Positions 7,981 through 14,945 of a DNA stretch of 64,000 bases are shown piece by piece. How positions within the stretch are numbered: position 1 is the stretch's first letter; every line of letters begins with the position of its first letter. Source of the DNA: Prevotella sp. (lineage in GTDB: Bacteria; Bacteroidota; Bacteroidia; Bacteroidales; Bacteroidaceae); assembly GCA_017541365.1 (NCBI GenBank), contig JAFXZF010000009.1, positions 62,001 to 126,000 on the forward strand, written 5' to 3'. Below the pieces are notes generated by a model. It did no database searches. It saw nothing but the letters and a program-made list of their open reading frames with translations, and had not been told where the DNA came from. A program made the position numbers and the translations under genes.

Positions 7981-8755
7981 CCAAATATCTGTTTAGAAGT
8001 GCAACAGTACTTTCGTCAGGAGACTTATCCATCTTATTTTTAACCCAGCTGATGAATTCACGTTCACTCGTAAATTGGATATTAAACATCTTTGTGCTAC
8101 TTCTATTATACTGGTTTTCAATACTGAGAATTATCTCATCCTTTATGCCCTGTTCAAGTTTCTGCAGAGTCGAATCACCTAACATCACAACATTTGTGTC
8201 GTCATAATATTCCGAATTAGCATAACCGCCAAGATTTCCAATAAGTTGACGAATAATACTTATATTCGTATCAGTACGGTTGGGTACATAAATCTCCATT
8301 CCGTAAATAGGATTTCCTTCACCATAGACGAGTGGAGATGAACAACGAACACCAGTATTCTCTCCATCCTCATCGTTAATAGCTGGAGGATTCCAGTTAT
8401 AATAGGACATATCAATGCTAATCTGCTTCACTGGTTCAAATGGAGTTTCATATCCTTCATAATGCCCACTAAAGATTTCCTGCAAATCAGTTTCACTTAT
8501 CTTCAAAGGCTTCCACCCATCATGTTCATAACAAAGTAGCCGATTCAAATCTTCCTGTTTTACGTCAGATCCCATGACGAGAATTTGAGTATCACGAGTC
8601 AACCCATCTTTGCTCTTCTCGGAGGCTCCATAATCTTTAACCTTCTTAATGAGGGCTGCACGATTTTTAAATTTCCCTATAAAACCAACACGACGGTCGG
8701 TTAGAGGATTCTGCTGATTAACAGTGTTGTCGCCAAATAAATTTTGTTGTATCAT
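7961..8755 (-). CDS. Tandem BRCT-like protein with possible sliding-clamp motif
   Basis: 264 residues. Two BRCT-like regions are inferred: residues about 20-97 (RRVGFIGKFKNRAALIKKVKDYGA..., TQILVMGSD) and about 145-241 (NPIYGMEIYVPNRTDTNISIIRQLIGNLGGY..., TNVVMLGDS). The extreme N-terminus MIQQNLFGD contains QQNLF, which fits the QxxLF form of the beta-clamp-binding motif. BRCT domains bind DNA ends or partner proteins. The ATG overlaps the stop of the exonuclease gene (ATGA), so the two are made together. No catalytic motif is seen. Confidence 0.65.
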   Translation of the reverse strand: MIQQNLFGDNTVNQQNPLTDRRVGFIGKFKNRAALIKKVKDYGASEKSKDGLTRDTQILVMGSDVKQEDLNRLLCYEHDGWKPLKISETDLQEIFSGHYEGYETPFEPVKQISIDMSYYNWNPPAINDEDGENTGVRCSSPLVYGEGNPIYGMEIYVPNRTDTNISIIRQLIGNLGGYANSEYYDDTNVVMLGDSTLQKLEQGIKDEIILSIENQYNRSSTKMFNIQFTSEREFISWVKNKMDKSPDESTVALLNRYLDEKSKA

Positions 8756-10650
8756 AATTGTTTTATTATTTCTTTAAATTCTTCCTCAGATATAATACGT
8801 GCACCAAATTCTTGTGCTTTTTTCATTTTTGATGGACCTGCATTATAGCCAATAATGAGTATGTTCGTCTTTTTATTCACTCCTTCCTTAATGATGGCAC
8901 CAAGTTCATTCAGTTTGTGAGCATATTCCTGACTATCTGCTTTTGCAAAGCCTGTAAGTACCACGACCTGATTCTTAAAAGGATTGTCTGCAACACTATC
9001 CAAGTCTGTGCGTTGAACCTTATCCTCTGGGTTATACTTCTGCCTTGGTGTCGCAGGTGTTTCTAAAACCTTAACAGTTTCTCCTTCACTAAGTATCTTT
9101 TGGAACAATACCATCAAATTTCCACTCATTTCAGCATCGGCCAAAGCATTATGGTGATTATTGCCTGAAATTCCAAACCTCCTGCAAACTGTATCAAGTT
9201 GATGAGTTCCAGAACCTTCCTCTGATATGCCGAGCTTTGCTTCTGCTTGGCGTGATAGTGTCAGAGTATCAAAGATCCTTTCGTAGTCAAGTTTAGTTTC
9301 TACACCATAGAATGCACTTGCATCTCTTATACAGGCCCTTTCTACACAGGCATTGTGAGCAACGAGAGGCAAACCTTCAACAAATTTTTCCATTTCCGGC
9401 AATACTTCATCAAATGTCCTCGCGTCTTTCACCATATCCTCAGTCAATCCATGAATCCATGTCAGTACACTGCCACATTTACCTGGATAATCGAATGGTG
9501 GACGAATGAGAGTATAGAATCTATCAACGATTTCACCATCTATATACTTTACCATACCCACGGAACAAGCAGATACGCGCTGAGGATAAAGTGTCTCAAA
9601 GTCTATTCCTACGAAAGACTTGGGAAGAGCCTTTACATCATATTTTTGATAGTTTCGTTTTCTTATGGTCTTTGCACTAACCTTCCGAACTTTTATCTCT
9701 ACAGAACCATTTCTTTTTATGACTTGAACTTTGTAATCATCAATTATTTCATCGTATTTATAAATATTGTAGTCATAAATGCCATATTTTTCTTTTATAG
9801 CATCGTATGACAGTGTTTTACCATTGGATATAATACTCTCGCCGACAAGAAGTACTTCCGTAAGCAGATTATAATCTATCTCTGAATTATAATAGCTACT
9901 AAGAAATAATGAGATTTCGATAAGATTTCCATTGTCTGCTTCTATGTCTGCATTTCGGAATGGATAATGAGAATAATTGAGAGGTATACACATGCGTCCG
10001 TTGATTGGCTCGCCATTATCCATACAAATATGATGAAGATCAAAACCGAAGAAATCTGTATCCCAGAAAATATTTGAAAATAATGTATTGTTACTTAGAA
10101 TGTTTTGTATTTTTTTACTCCAACAATATTTGGCTTCTTCTTTGGCCTTTTTATCTGCTTCTATCAGCCTTTGTTTTTCCTCTTCTTTTCTTCTCATGGA
10201 TTCTTGATGTGCTTCTTCTTGAATCTGACGTGATAGCTCATTTCCACATTCAGGACATCCACATCTTGAATTCAGTATTGCATTAGGTAGTCTTGAAAAC
10301 ACTCCATGAGTAGGGCATATCAAAGTAATAGGCGCAGTAGAACTCTCATAAACGAATTCATCTAGTCCAAACTTATCACCAAACTTCTCCTTTAGTTTAG
10401 TCAAGAACTTTTCACCTTTCTCGCACTTGGGACAACCTTTACCATCAAGATGCTCACGGGCATAAACCTGGAAATCTCCATGAACAGGGCAAACAATAGT
10501 AACCCGATGGTTACGATTCTTGTATTCGACTTTGCTGTAGTCGTAATGGTTGCCATAAATTTCTTTGGCTTCCGCTATGAATGATGATGTCGTGACAACT
10601 CTTTTGCAGAGTTCAAGACTTCTGCTTTGGTTATCTATTTGTTCGCTCAT
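8752..10650 (-). CDS. Zinc-finger / DnaQ-type exonuclease / BRCT fusion protein
   Basis: 632 residues from ATG 10650 (an upstream in-frame extension to 10761 runs through the promoter and is rejected). Order: two Cys/His modules, CPVHGDF...GCPKC (54-76) and CPTHGVF...GCPEC (112-135), of the treble-clef type seen in phage and VSR-like proteins; a charged coiled coil (140-175); an unassigned region (180-340); a DEDDh exonuclease with DFET (350-353), AHNACVE (431-437) and HHNALADA (499-506); and a C-terminal BRCT domain (553-632) of the LigA type. In motif II the usual second Asp is Glu437. First gene of the operon. Confidence 0.8.
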   Translation of the reverse strand: MSEQIDNQSRSLELCKRVVTTSSFIAEAKEIYGNHYDYSKVEYKNRNHRVTIVCPVHGDFQVYAREHLDGKGCPKCEKGEKFLTKLKEKFGDKFGLDEFVYESSTAPITLICPTHGVFSRLPNAILNSRCGCPECGNELSRQIQEEAHQESMRRKEEEKQRLIEADKKAKEEAKYCWSKKIQNILSNNTLFSNIFWDTDFFGFDLHHICMDNGEPINGRMCIPLNYSHYPFRNADIEADNGNLIEISLFLSSYYNSEIDYNLLTEVLLVGESIISNGKTLSYDAIKEKYGIYDYNIYKYDEIIDDYKVQVIKRNGSVEIKVRKVSAKTIRKRNYQKYDVKALPKSFVGIDFETLYPQRVSACSVGMVKYIDGEIVDRFYTLIRPPFDYPGKCGSVLTWIHGLTEDMVKDARTFDEVLPEMEKFVEGLPLVAHNACVERACIRDASAFYGVETKLDYERIFDTLTLSRQAEAKLGISEEGSGTHQLDTVCRRFGISGNNHHNALADAEMSGNLMVLFQKILSEGETVKVLETPATPRQKYNPEDKVQRTDLDSVADNPFKNQVVVLTGFAKADSQEYAHKLNELGAIIKEGVNKKTNILIIGYNAGPSKMKKAQEFGARIISEEEFKEIIKQL

Positions 10651-10699
10651 AGATTTAAGTTTTAGTTCTTCCGTGCCTGCAATTAAAAGGAACACGATG

Positions 10700-10732
10700 C
10701 AAAAGTAATAAAAAATCTCCTTTTCTCCAAAC
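10700..10732 (-). promoter_or_regulatory. Promoter of the exonuclease/BRCT operon
   Basis: On the minus strand the -7 element reads TACTTTTG (10700-10707) and a TTTG at 10728-10731 lies 20 bp upstream, matching the Bacteroidota consensus. The leader to the ATG at 10650 is about 45 bp. Confidence 0.65.
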
Positions 10733-10778
10733 GAAAAGGAGGAAAAACATGAATAACGCACCAGGCAAGGCGAAAAAT

Positions 10779-10790
10779 ATCAGCCTATTT
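10779..10790 (-). repeat. Inverted copy of the 22-bp repeat core
   Basis: The reverse complement, AAATAGGCTGAT, matches exactly 12 bp of the third tandem copy at 10903-10924. It lies just upstream of the -33 box of the plus-strand promoter and about 70 bp upstream of the exonuclease -7 element. Confidence 0.75.
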
Positions 10791-10822
10791 CTTGCAAAAG
10801 CTTTGCTTTTTTAGTACCTTTG
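10791..10822 (+). promoter_or_regulatory. Promoter towards the HU-like gene
   Basis: -7 element TACCTTTG at 10815-10822, with TTG at 10792-10794 spaced 20 bp upstream. The predicted leader is about 200 nt and includes all tandem 22-bp repeats. Confidence 0.65.
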
Positions 10823-10858
10823 CATAGCTTCTTTCATATCCATACATAGATTTTAAGT

Positions 10859-10946
10859 AACAAAATAGGCTAATTTGATAAACAAAATAGGCTAAATTGT
10901 TAAACAAAATAGGCTGATTTGATAAACAAAATAGGCTATTTTGTTA
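10859..10946 (+). repeat. Four tandem 22-bp palindromic repeats
   Basis: Copies at 10859-10880, 10881-10902, 10903-10924 and 10925-10946, in perfect 22-bp register. The first half AACAAAATAGGCT is invariant; the second half varies. Each unit is a dyad AACAAAATA-GGC-TxxTTTGxT, and copy 4 is a perfect 9-bp inverted repeat (AACAAAATA/TATTTTGTT). Two turns of helix per unit suggest phased protein-binding sites or stem-loops in the leader RNA. Confidence 0.9.
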
Positions 10947-10971
10947 TTGACATCAAGCGAAATTGAATGAA

Positions 10972-11015
10972 AGAAGCACAACTTTAATAGGATAGAAGCA
11001 TAACTTTAATAAAAT
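10972..11015 (+). repeat. Second 22-bp repeat pair next to the HU-like start
   Basis: Two copies (10972-10993 and 10994-11015) of a unit AGAAGCAYAACTTTAATA plus four bases, with the same 22-bp period as the upstream set but different sequence. A partial third unit runs into the ATG at 11031. Confidence 0.75.
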
Positions 11016-11030
11016 AAAAACATAACAACT

Positions 11031-11444
11031 ATGGCACTAAACATCAGACTTCAGAAAAAAGAGATTAAGAGCAGTCCTGACTATGGCAAGTACTTCGGAC
11101 GAGTGATTCATTATGGAGAGGTTACGATAGACGATTTTGCAGAAGAAATACAGCACAACTGCTCAGCAACGAAGAGTGATGTTGTGCTTGTGCTCACAGA
11201 GCTGCAGGCAACCATCAAACGTCACTTGCAGGAAGGACACATAGTGGTGCTGCCTGAGATAGGCAGGCTGAAACTGTCTGTGGAGACCATGGGGGTGGAT
11301 AAGCCCAAGGACTTCAACCTGGCGAAGCACCTCAAGAGAGTGGTATGCAGGTTTATACCTGCTGGCAGCAGAGGGCATAAGCGCAACGGCTCCATCACCT
11401 ACAACCTTTGCGAGGGAGTAAAAGTAACAAAAGTGGTGAAATAG
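11031..11444 (+). CDS. HU-family DNA-binding protein (long Bacteroidota type)
   Basis: 137 residues. The HU/IHF-like core is seen (MALNIRLQKKEIKSSPDYGKYFGRVIHYGEVTIDDFAEEI, then LVLTELQATIKRHLQEGHIVVLPEIGRLKLSV), with the extended C-terminal arm typical of the Bacteroidota HU-like group. It should bind and bend DNA as a nucleoid-associated protein. It sits downstream of an unusual leader with two kinds of 22-bp repeats and diverges from the exonuclease/BRCT operon, so it may regulate that region or itself; this is inference. Confidence 0.88.
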   Translation: MALNIRLQKKEIKSSPDYGKYFGRVIHYGEVTIDDFAEEIQHNCSATKSDVVLVLTELQATIKRHLQEGHIVVLPEIGRLKLSVETMGVDKPKDFNLAKHLKRVVCRFIPAGSRGHKRNGSITYNLCEGVKVTKVVK

Positions 11445-11499
11445 GTTTCAAGTTTTTATCTTTCTTGTTTTTTACTTTTTCATAACAGCAAGGTCTTAT

Positions 11500-11541
11500 A
11501 GTTAACAGTTCACAGTTTAGGATTGAAATTTGGAAATTGGC
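11500..11541 (+). repeat. Heptamer array containing the ECF sigma start
   Basis: Six 7-bp steps (AGTTAAC, AGTTCAC and relatives). The proposed TTG start codon (11530-11532) lies inside the fifth unit. Confidence 0.65.
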
Positions 11542-12054
11542 GATAAAGATATAGTACAGGCGATGGGCAGGGACATGCAGGAGGGCTTCCGCATGTTGGT
11601 GGCTCGCTACAAGCAGCCGCTCTACTGGCACATACGACGCATGGTGGTGAGCCATAGCGACGCCGAGGATGCCCTGCAGGAAGCGTTCATACGCATATTC
11701 CGAGCCTTCGACAGAAAGGGCGAGGTAAGCTCGCTGAGAGCATGGATATTTCGCATAGCTACCAACGAAGCCCTACGACTCATCGAGAAACGACGCGAGA
11801 ACAGCATACCTATAGAAAAGGTGTTTGACACGAAGGCGGACAGCTACATAGACTATAGCGACCTCGAGGCGATAAAACTGCAGAAGGCAATACTCGCTCT
11901 TCCTCCGAAACAGCAACTGGTGTTTAACCTGCGCTACTACGACGAGATGGACTACGACGAGATAGCTCTGATAGCCGAAACAACGCCGACAAGCGCCAAG
12001 GCAAGCTACTACGTGGCGAAGGAGAAGATAGTTAAGGAATTAAAGGGGAGTTAA
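11530..12054 (+). CDS. ECF-type RNA polymerase sigma factor
   Basis: 174 residues from TTG 11530; the first ATG (11563) would remove conserved N-terminal residues, so TTG is favoured. Region 2 is seen as YKQPLYWHIRRMVVSHSDAEDALQEAFIRIFRAF and region 4 as LALPPKQQLVFNLRYYDEMDYDEIALIAETTPTSAKASYY. It directs RNA polymerase to alternative promoters. The next gene, 32 bp downstream, encodes a small membrane protein that could be its regulator. The start codon is embedded in a heptamer array. Confidence 0.9.
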   Translation: MEIGDKDIVQAMGRDMQEGFRMLVARYKQPLYWHIRRMVVSHSDAEDALQEAFIRIFRAFDRKGEVSSLRAWIFRIATNEALRLIEKRRENSIPIEKVFDTKADSYIDYSDLEAIKLQKAILALPPKQQLVFNLRYYDEMDYDEIALIAETTPTSAKASYYVAKEKIVKELKGS

Positions 12055-12086
12055 AGGAGTTAAAGACAATACAAAGAATTAAGATA

Positions 12087-12425
12087 ATGGAAAAGGAATT
12101 TGACATAAATAACATCGGCAAAAGAATGCCTTACACTGTGCCTGACGATTTCTTTGCAAATGTGGAGGACAAGGTGATGGAGAGGGTTGGCAACCTTAAC
12201 AACAGCAAAAAGAGGAAGGGCATCGTCATAGCTCTGCGTGCAGTGATAGCTGCGGCGGCATGTGTGGCACTACTATTCGTGGTGAAGGGAAAATTCTTCA
12301 ATGGCTCCCCTACCCCTGCTGATGACTTTGCCAGCGTGCAACTGGCTTTCAACAATCTCTCGAGCGACGATCAGGACTTCCTGATTGAGGTATACGAAGA
12401 TGATTTGTTAGATAATGAAGAGTAA
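12087..12425 (+). CDS. Small single-pass membrane protein, possible sigma regulator
   Basis: 112 residues: a soluble N-terminus (MEKEFDINNIGKRMPYTVPDDFFANVEDKVMERV), one transmembrane helix (about 47-66, IALRAVIAAAACVALLFVV) and an acidic C-terminal tail. The PYTVPDDFFANVE segment recurs in proteins encoded next to ECF sigma factors in Bacteroidota, as I recall the family. An anti-sigma role is inferred from position and topology only. Confidence 0.72.
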   Translation: MEKEFDINNIGKRMPYTVPDDFFANVEDKVMERVGNLNNSKKRKGIVIALRAVIAAAACVALLFVVKGKFFNGSPTPADDFASVQLAFNNLSSDDQDFLIEVYEDDLLDNEE

Positions 12426-12453
12426 ATAACTAACCCACACAAAAAAACAAGAA

Positions 12454-12909
12454 ATGATGAAAAGAATCGTAACAATGATGGCTGTAGCTATCGCTACCCT
12501 CACCTTTAGTTTGAACATTAGTGCTCAACCAAATGAGAAACAGCGCTTTAACCGCGAACAGATGGCTGAGAAACAGGCACGTCATATCGCCATAGAACTG
12601 TCGCTGGATGATGCCATCACGCAGAAGTTTGTTGCCACCTTCTGTGCCTGCAAGAAAGAGATATGGGCTCTCGGCCCGAAAGACAAGAAACCACACAAGG
12701 GCGAAATGACAGAGGCTGAGGCTGAACAAGCTCTCAAGGCTCGCTTTGAGCAAAAGCAGAAGATACTCAGCATCAGGGAGAAGTACTACAAGGAGTACAG
12801 CAAATTTCTCACGCAGACCCAGATAGCCCGCGCCTACGAACTGGAGAAAAGGGATATGGGCCGCCTGGCAAAAAACCACCACAAGGGTGGCAAGAAAAAG
12901 ATGCACTAA
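12454..12909 (+). CDS. Spy/CpxP-like periplasmic helical protein
   Basis: 151 residues. Signal peptide MMKRIVTMMAVAIATLTFSLNISAQ, then an all-helical, charged mature part (EKQARHIAIELSLDDAITQKFVATFCACKKEIW, and a LTQTQIARAYELEKRDMGRL segment) that resembles LTXXQ/Spy-like chaperones. The C-terminus is rich in His/Lys/Gly. It follows the sigma factor and its membrane partner by 28 bp, so all three probably form one envelope-stress operon. The chaperone role is inferred. Confidence 0.7.
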   Translation: MMKRIVTMMAVAIATLTFSLNISAQPNEKQRFNREQMAEKQARHIAIELSLDDAITQKFVATFCACKKEIWALGPKDKKPHKGEMTEAEAEQALKARFEQKQKILSIREKYYKEYSKFLTQTQIARAYELEKRDMGRLAKNHHKGGKKKMH

Positions 12910-12967
12910 AAAAGTGAAAAGTGTAAAGTATAAGGAAAAAGTTGGCAGGAATGTCAACTTTTTTTCG

Positions 12968-12975
12968 TACCTTTG
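12968..12975 (+). promoter_or_regulatory. -7 promoter element of the metallo-hydrolase gene
   Basis: TACCTTTG, 21 bp before the ATG at 12997. Confidence 0.65.
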
Positions 12976-12996
12976 CAATCAATAATTCTAAGAAAT

Positions 12997-13638
12997 ATGA
13001 TAGAGATTAAGACGATACAGTGCAACATGCTGGCAGAGAACTGCTACATTGTGAGCGATGATACGAAGGAGTGCATGATAGTAGACTGCGGTGCCTACGG
13101 CGATGCTGAGGAGAAGTACATCATGGACTACATCAGCGAGAAGGGGCTGACGCCCGTGCTCCATGTGCTGACTCACGGACACTTCGACCACATGATGGGG
13201 GCAAGATTCATAGAAATGACCTACGGTCTGCGACCTGTCATCAGCGATCAGGATGCTGAGCTATACAAGCGTTTCAAGGAGGATGCCAGTTCGATAGGTA
13301 TGGACACGCTGGACGAGGCGCCCATAATAGGACGCTGCGTGAATGATGGCGATGAGGTGACGTTTGGCGACCACACCTTCAAGGTGATACACACTCCTGG
13401 TCACTCCAAGGGCTGCGTGGTGTACTACTGTGCCGAGGAGGATGTTGCATTCACCGGCGACACGCTGTTCAGGTGCAGCATAGGCAGGACGGACCTGCCT
13501 GGTGGCAGCATGTTCCAGATAATACAGTCGCTCAGGATGCTCACCCAGTTACCTGACAATACTCAGGTTTATCCTGGGCACGGACTCCCCACCACCATAG
13601 GGTACGAACTGGCATGTAATCCGTATTTGGATAGATAG
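12997..13638 (+). CDS. Metallo-beta-lactamase-fold hydrolase (glyoxalase II-like)
   Basis: 213 residues from ATG 12997; an upstream in-frame start at 12973 lies in the promoter and is rejected. The metal-binding motif THGHFDHMMG is followed by HTPGHSKGCVVYY, FTGDTLF and VYPGHG, giving the full HxHxDH...H...D...H set for two metal ions. The family hydrolyses thioesters such as S-lactoylglutathione; the actual substrate here is unknown. No signal peptide. The downstream gap holds a C/G-rich inverted repeat. Confidence 0.9.
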   Translation: MIEIKTIQCNMLAENCYIVSDDTKECMIVDCGAYGDAEEKYIMDYISEKGLTPVLHVLTHGHFDHMMGARFIEMTYGLRPVISDQDAELYKRFKEDASSIGMDTLDEAPIIGRCVNDGDEVTFGDHTFKVIHTPGHSKGCVVYYCAEEDVAFTGDTLFRCSIGRTDLPGGSMFQIIQSLRMLTQLPDNTQVYPGHGLPTTIGYELACNPYLDR

Positions 13639-13681
13639 ACTCACCCCCAGCCCCTCTCTTGCCACTACGTTAGAGAGGGGA
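13637..13681. repeat. C/G-rich dispersed repeat between the hydrolase gene and ruvC
   Basis: AGACTCACCCCC followed by an 8-bp inverted repeat CCCCTCTC (13651-13658) / GAGAGGGG (13673-13680). A related, inverted end (GGAGTGAGTCT) occurs at 13826-13837 inside ruvC, and AGACTCACCCC recurs at 14384-14394. Confidence 0.65.
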
Positions 13682-13729
13682 GGAATTACAGAAAAATCAA
13701 AGAAAATATACCAAACAGCAATACACTAA

Positions 13730-14422
13730 ATGAACAACAACATACAGAATAGTAGCGGTATGTGTTCCCCTCTCTCCAAGAGTTTCTGCCCCTCGGGAAA
13801 CGAGGGGACTGGAGGGGAGTTGGTTAGGAGTGAGTCTGGTGAGAAAATAATAATGGGCATCGACCCTGGTTCCAATGTGATGGGATATGGGGTGATAAGG
13901 TGCGTGGGGAAGCAGGCGGAGATGGTGGCGATGGGCATCATCGACATGCGCAAGGAGAGCGACCCCTACCTGAAACTGGGACATATCTACGCCCGAGTGA
14001 CGGGGATAATAGATGAATACCTGCCTGACGAGATAGCCATAGAGGCTCCTTTCTACGGCAAGAACGTACAGTCGATGCTGAAATTAGGCAGGGCACAGGG
14101 CGTGGCGATAGCCGCTGCCATACAGCACTCGGTGCCTATACATGAGTATCAGCCGACAAAGATAAAAATGGCGATAACGGGCACGGGGGGTGCCTCAAAG
14201 GAACAGGTGGCTGGTATGCTGCAACGCATACTGAAGATAGAGGAGCAGGACATACCGAAGTTTATGGATGCCACTGACGCCTTAGGTGCTGCATACTGCC
14301 ATTTCTTGCAGATAACATCACCAGCTGCATCGATGGGCAAAAGCTACAGCGGCTGGAAGGATTTTGTAAACAAGAATAAGGACAGACTCACCCCTGCTGT
14401 GCAGGGAAGTAAAAAGGAATAA
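13730..14422 (+). CDS. ruvC: Holliday junction resolvase RuvC with repeat-derived N-terminal insert
   Basis: 230 residues; RuvC is usually about 175-190. The core is clear: MGIDPGSNVMGYGVIR (first catalytic Asp), IAIEAPFYGKNVQSMLKLGRAQGVAIAAA (Glu), and MDATDALGAAYCHF (Asp pair). Residues about 11-37 (CSPLSKSFCPSGNEGTGGELVRSES region) are encoded by a C/G-rich hairpin repeat, inserted in frame between a normal start MNNNIQN and the usual EKIIMGIDPG. A second ATG at 13853 would give 189 residues. The C-terminus also carries the repeat motif AGACTCACCCC. It cuts Holliday junctions with RuvAB. Confidence 0.9.
   Translation: MNNNIQNSSGMCSPLSKSFCPSGNEGTGGELVRSESGEKIIMGIDPGSNVMGYGVIRCVGKQAEMVAMGIIDMRKESDPYLKLGHIYARVTGIIDEYLPDEIAIEAPFYGKNVQSMLKLGRAQGVAIAAAIQHSVPIHEYQPTKIKMAITGTGGASKEQVAGMLQRILKIEEQDIPKFMDATDALGAAYCHFLQITSPAASMGKSYSGWKDFVNKNKDRLTPAVQGSKKE
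13766..13840. repeat. C/G-rich hairpin repeat inside the ruvC reading frame
   Basis: Contains CCCCTCG (13789-13795), a 5-base loop, CGAGGGG (13801-13807), an outer CCCCTC/GGAGGGG pairing, and the terminal motif GGAGTGAGTCT, which is the inverse of the AGACTCACCCC at 13637. Read in frame by ruvC. Confidence 0.65.
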
Positions 14423-14459
14423 GTTCATATACATAAGATTGTGTTTTGATTTTCTCGCA

Positions 14460-14900
14460 AAGCCGAGGTAAAGCCCTCTTCGAGGTTTGCAGTCATTGCC
14501 TTTTATGTTCACTTGAGAACAAGTTCTCAGTGTCCCAAAAGCCAATACTTGCACTGCTCTACAGCAGTTCTTCACCTCTACGCAAAGGGCAAAGACGCAC
14601 CTAAAGGTGCTCACGCCAAGGGCTGGCGCGATGTTAGATTGTAGATAATAGAGAAACGAATTATAACGAATTAAAATTTAATTAGGAAAATTCGTGTTAA
14701 AAGTTTATTTGACCGCATCCGCATGGCTTTGCGTAAGCCTCAAAGAGGCGTCTTTGCTCTTTGCGAAGCTAATGACAACAGGCGCAGCCTGTGGTGAAAT
14801 GTCAGGGAATTCTTAGGGAACTTGTTCACCGAAGATTGAACTGACAGAACACCAGAAACTCTGAAAGAGTTGTCATTAGCCTTGGCGTGAAATAACAATC
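14460..14900. repeat. Hairpin-rich non-coding element between ruvC and the ABC ATPase
   Basis: No gene is supported in 14423-14945. The stretch holds at least eight short perfect inverted repeats, e.g. 14510-14532, 14553-14568, 14597-14610, 14614-14628, 14737-14749, 14778-14792 and 14857-14871, and a 12-bp inverted pair GCTAATGACAAC (14768-14779) / GTTGTCATTAGC (14869-14880). The segment 14581-14623 recurs, inverted and diverged, at 14724-14765; the central hairpin has changed sequence but still pairs. An AT-rich stretch separates these arms. Likely a dispersed repeat or structured RNA. Confidence 0.7.
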
Positions 14901-14945
14901 GACAAAGGAATATACTGGTGATTCAAGTAAAAAAGAATAAGTAGG

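Noticed and set aside
5805..10650. Classical restriction-modification or toxin-antitoxin locus
   Set aside because: No methyltransferase, specificity subunit or recognisable toxin is present among the six genes.
10651..10761. N-terminal extension of the exonuclease
   Set aside because: It crosses the -7 promoter element and encodes an unrelated hydrophobic stretch; ATG 10650 starts the conserved part.
10859..11015. Possible CRISPR array
   Set aside because: The 22-bp units are contiguous, with no spacers, and no cas genes are near.
14318..14614. 98-residue minus-strand frame in the ruvC-ABC gap
   Set aside because: No recognisable domain, it overlaps ruvC, and it runs through several hairpins; the region looks non-coding.
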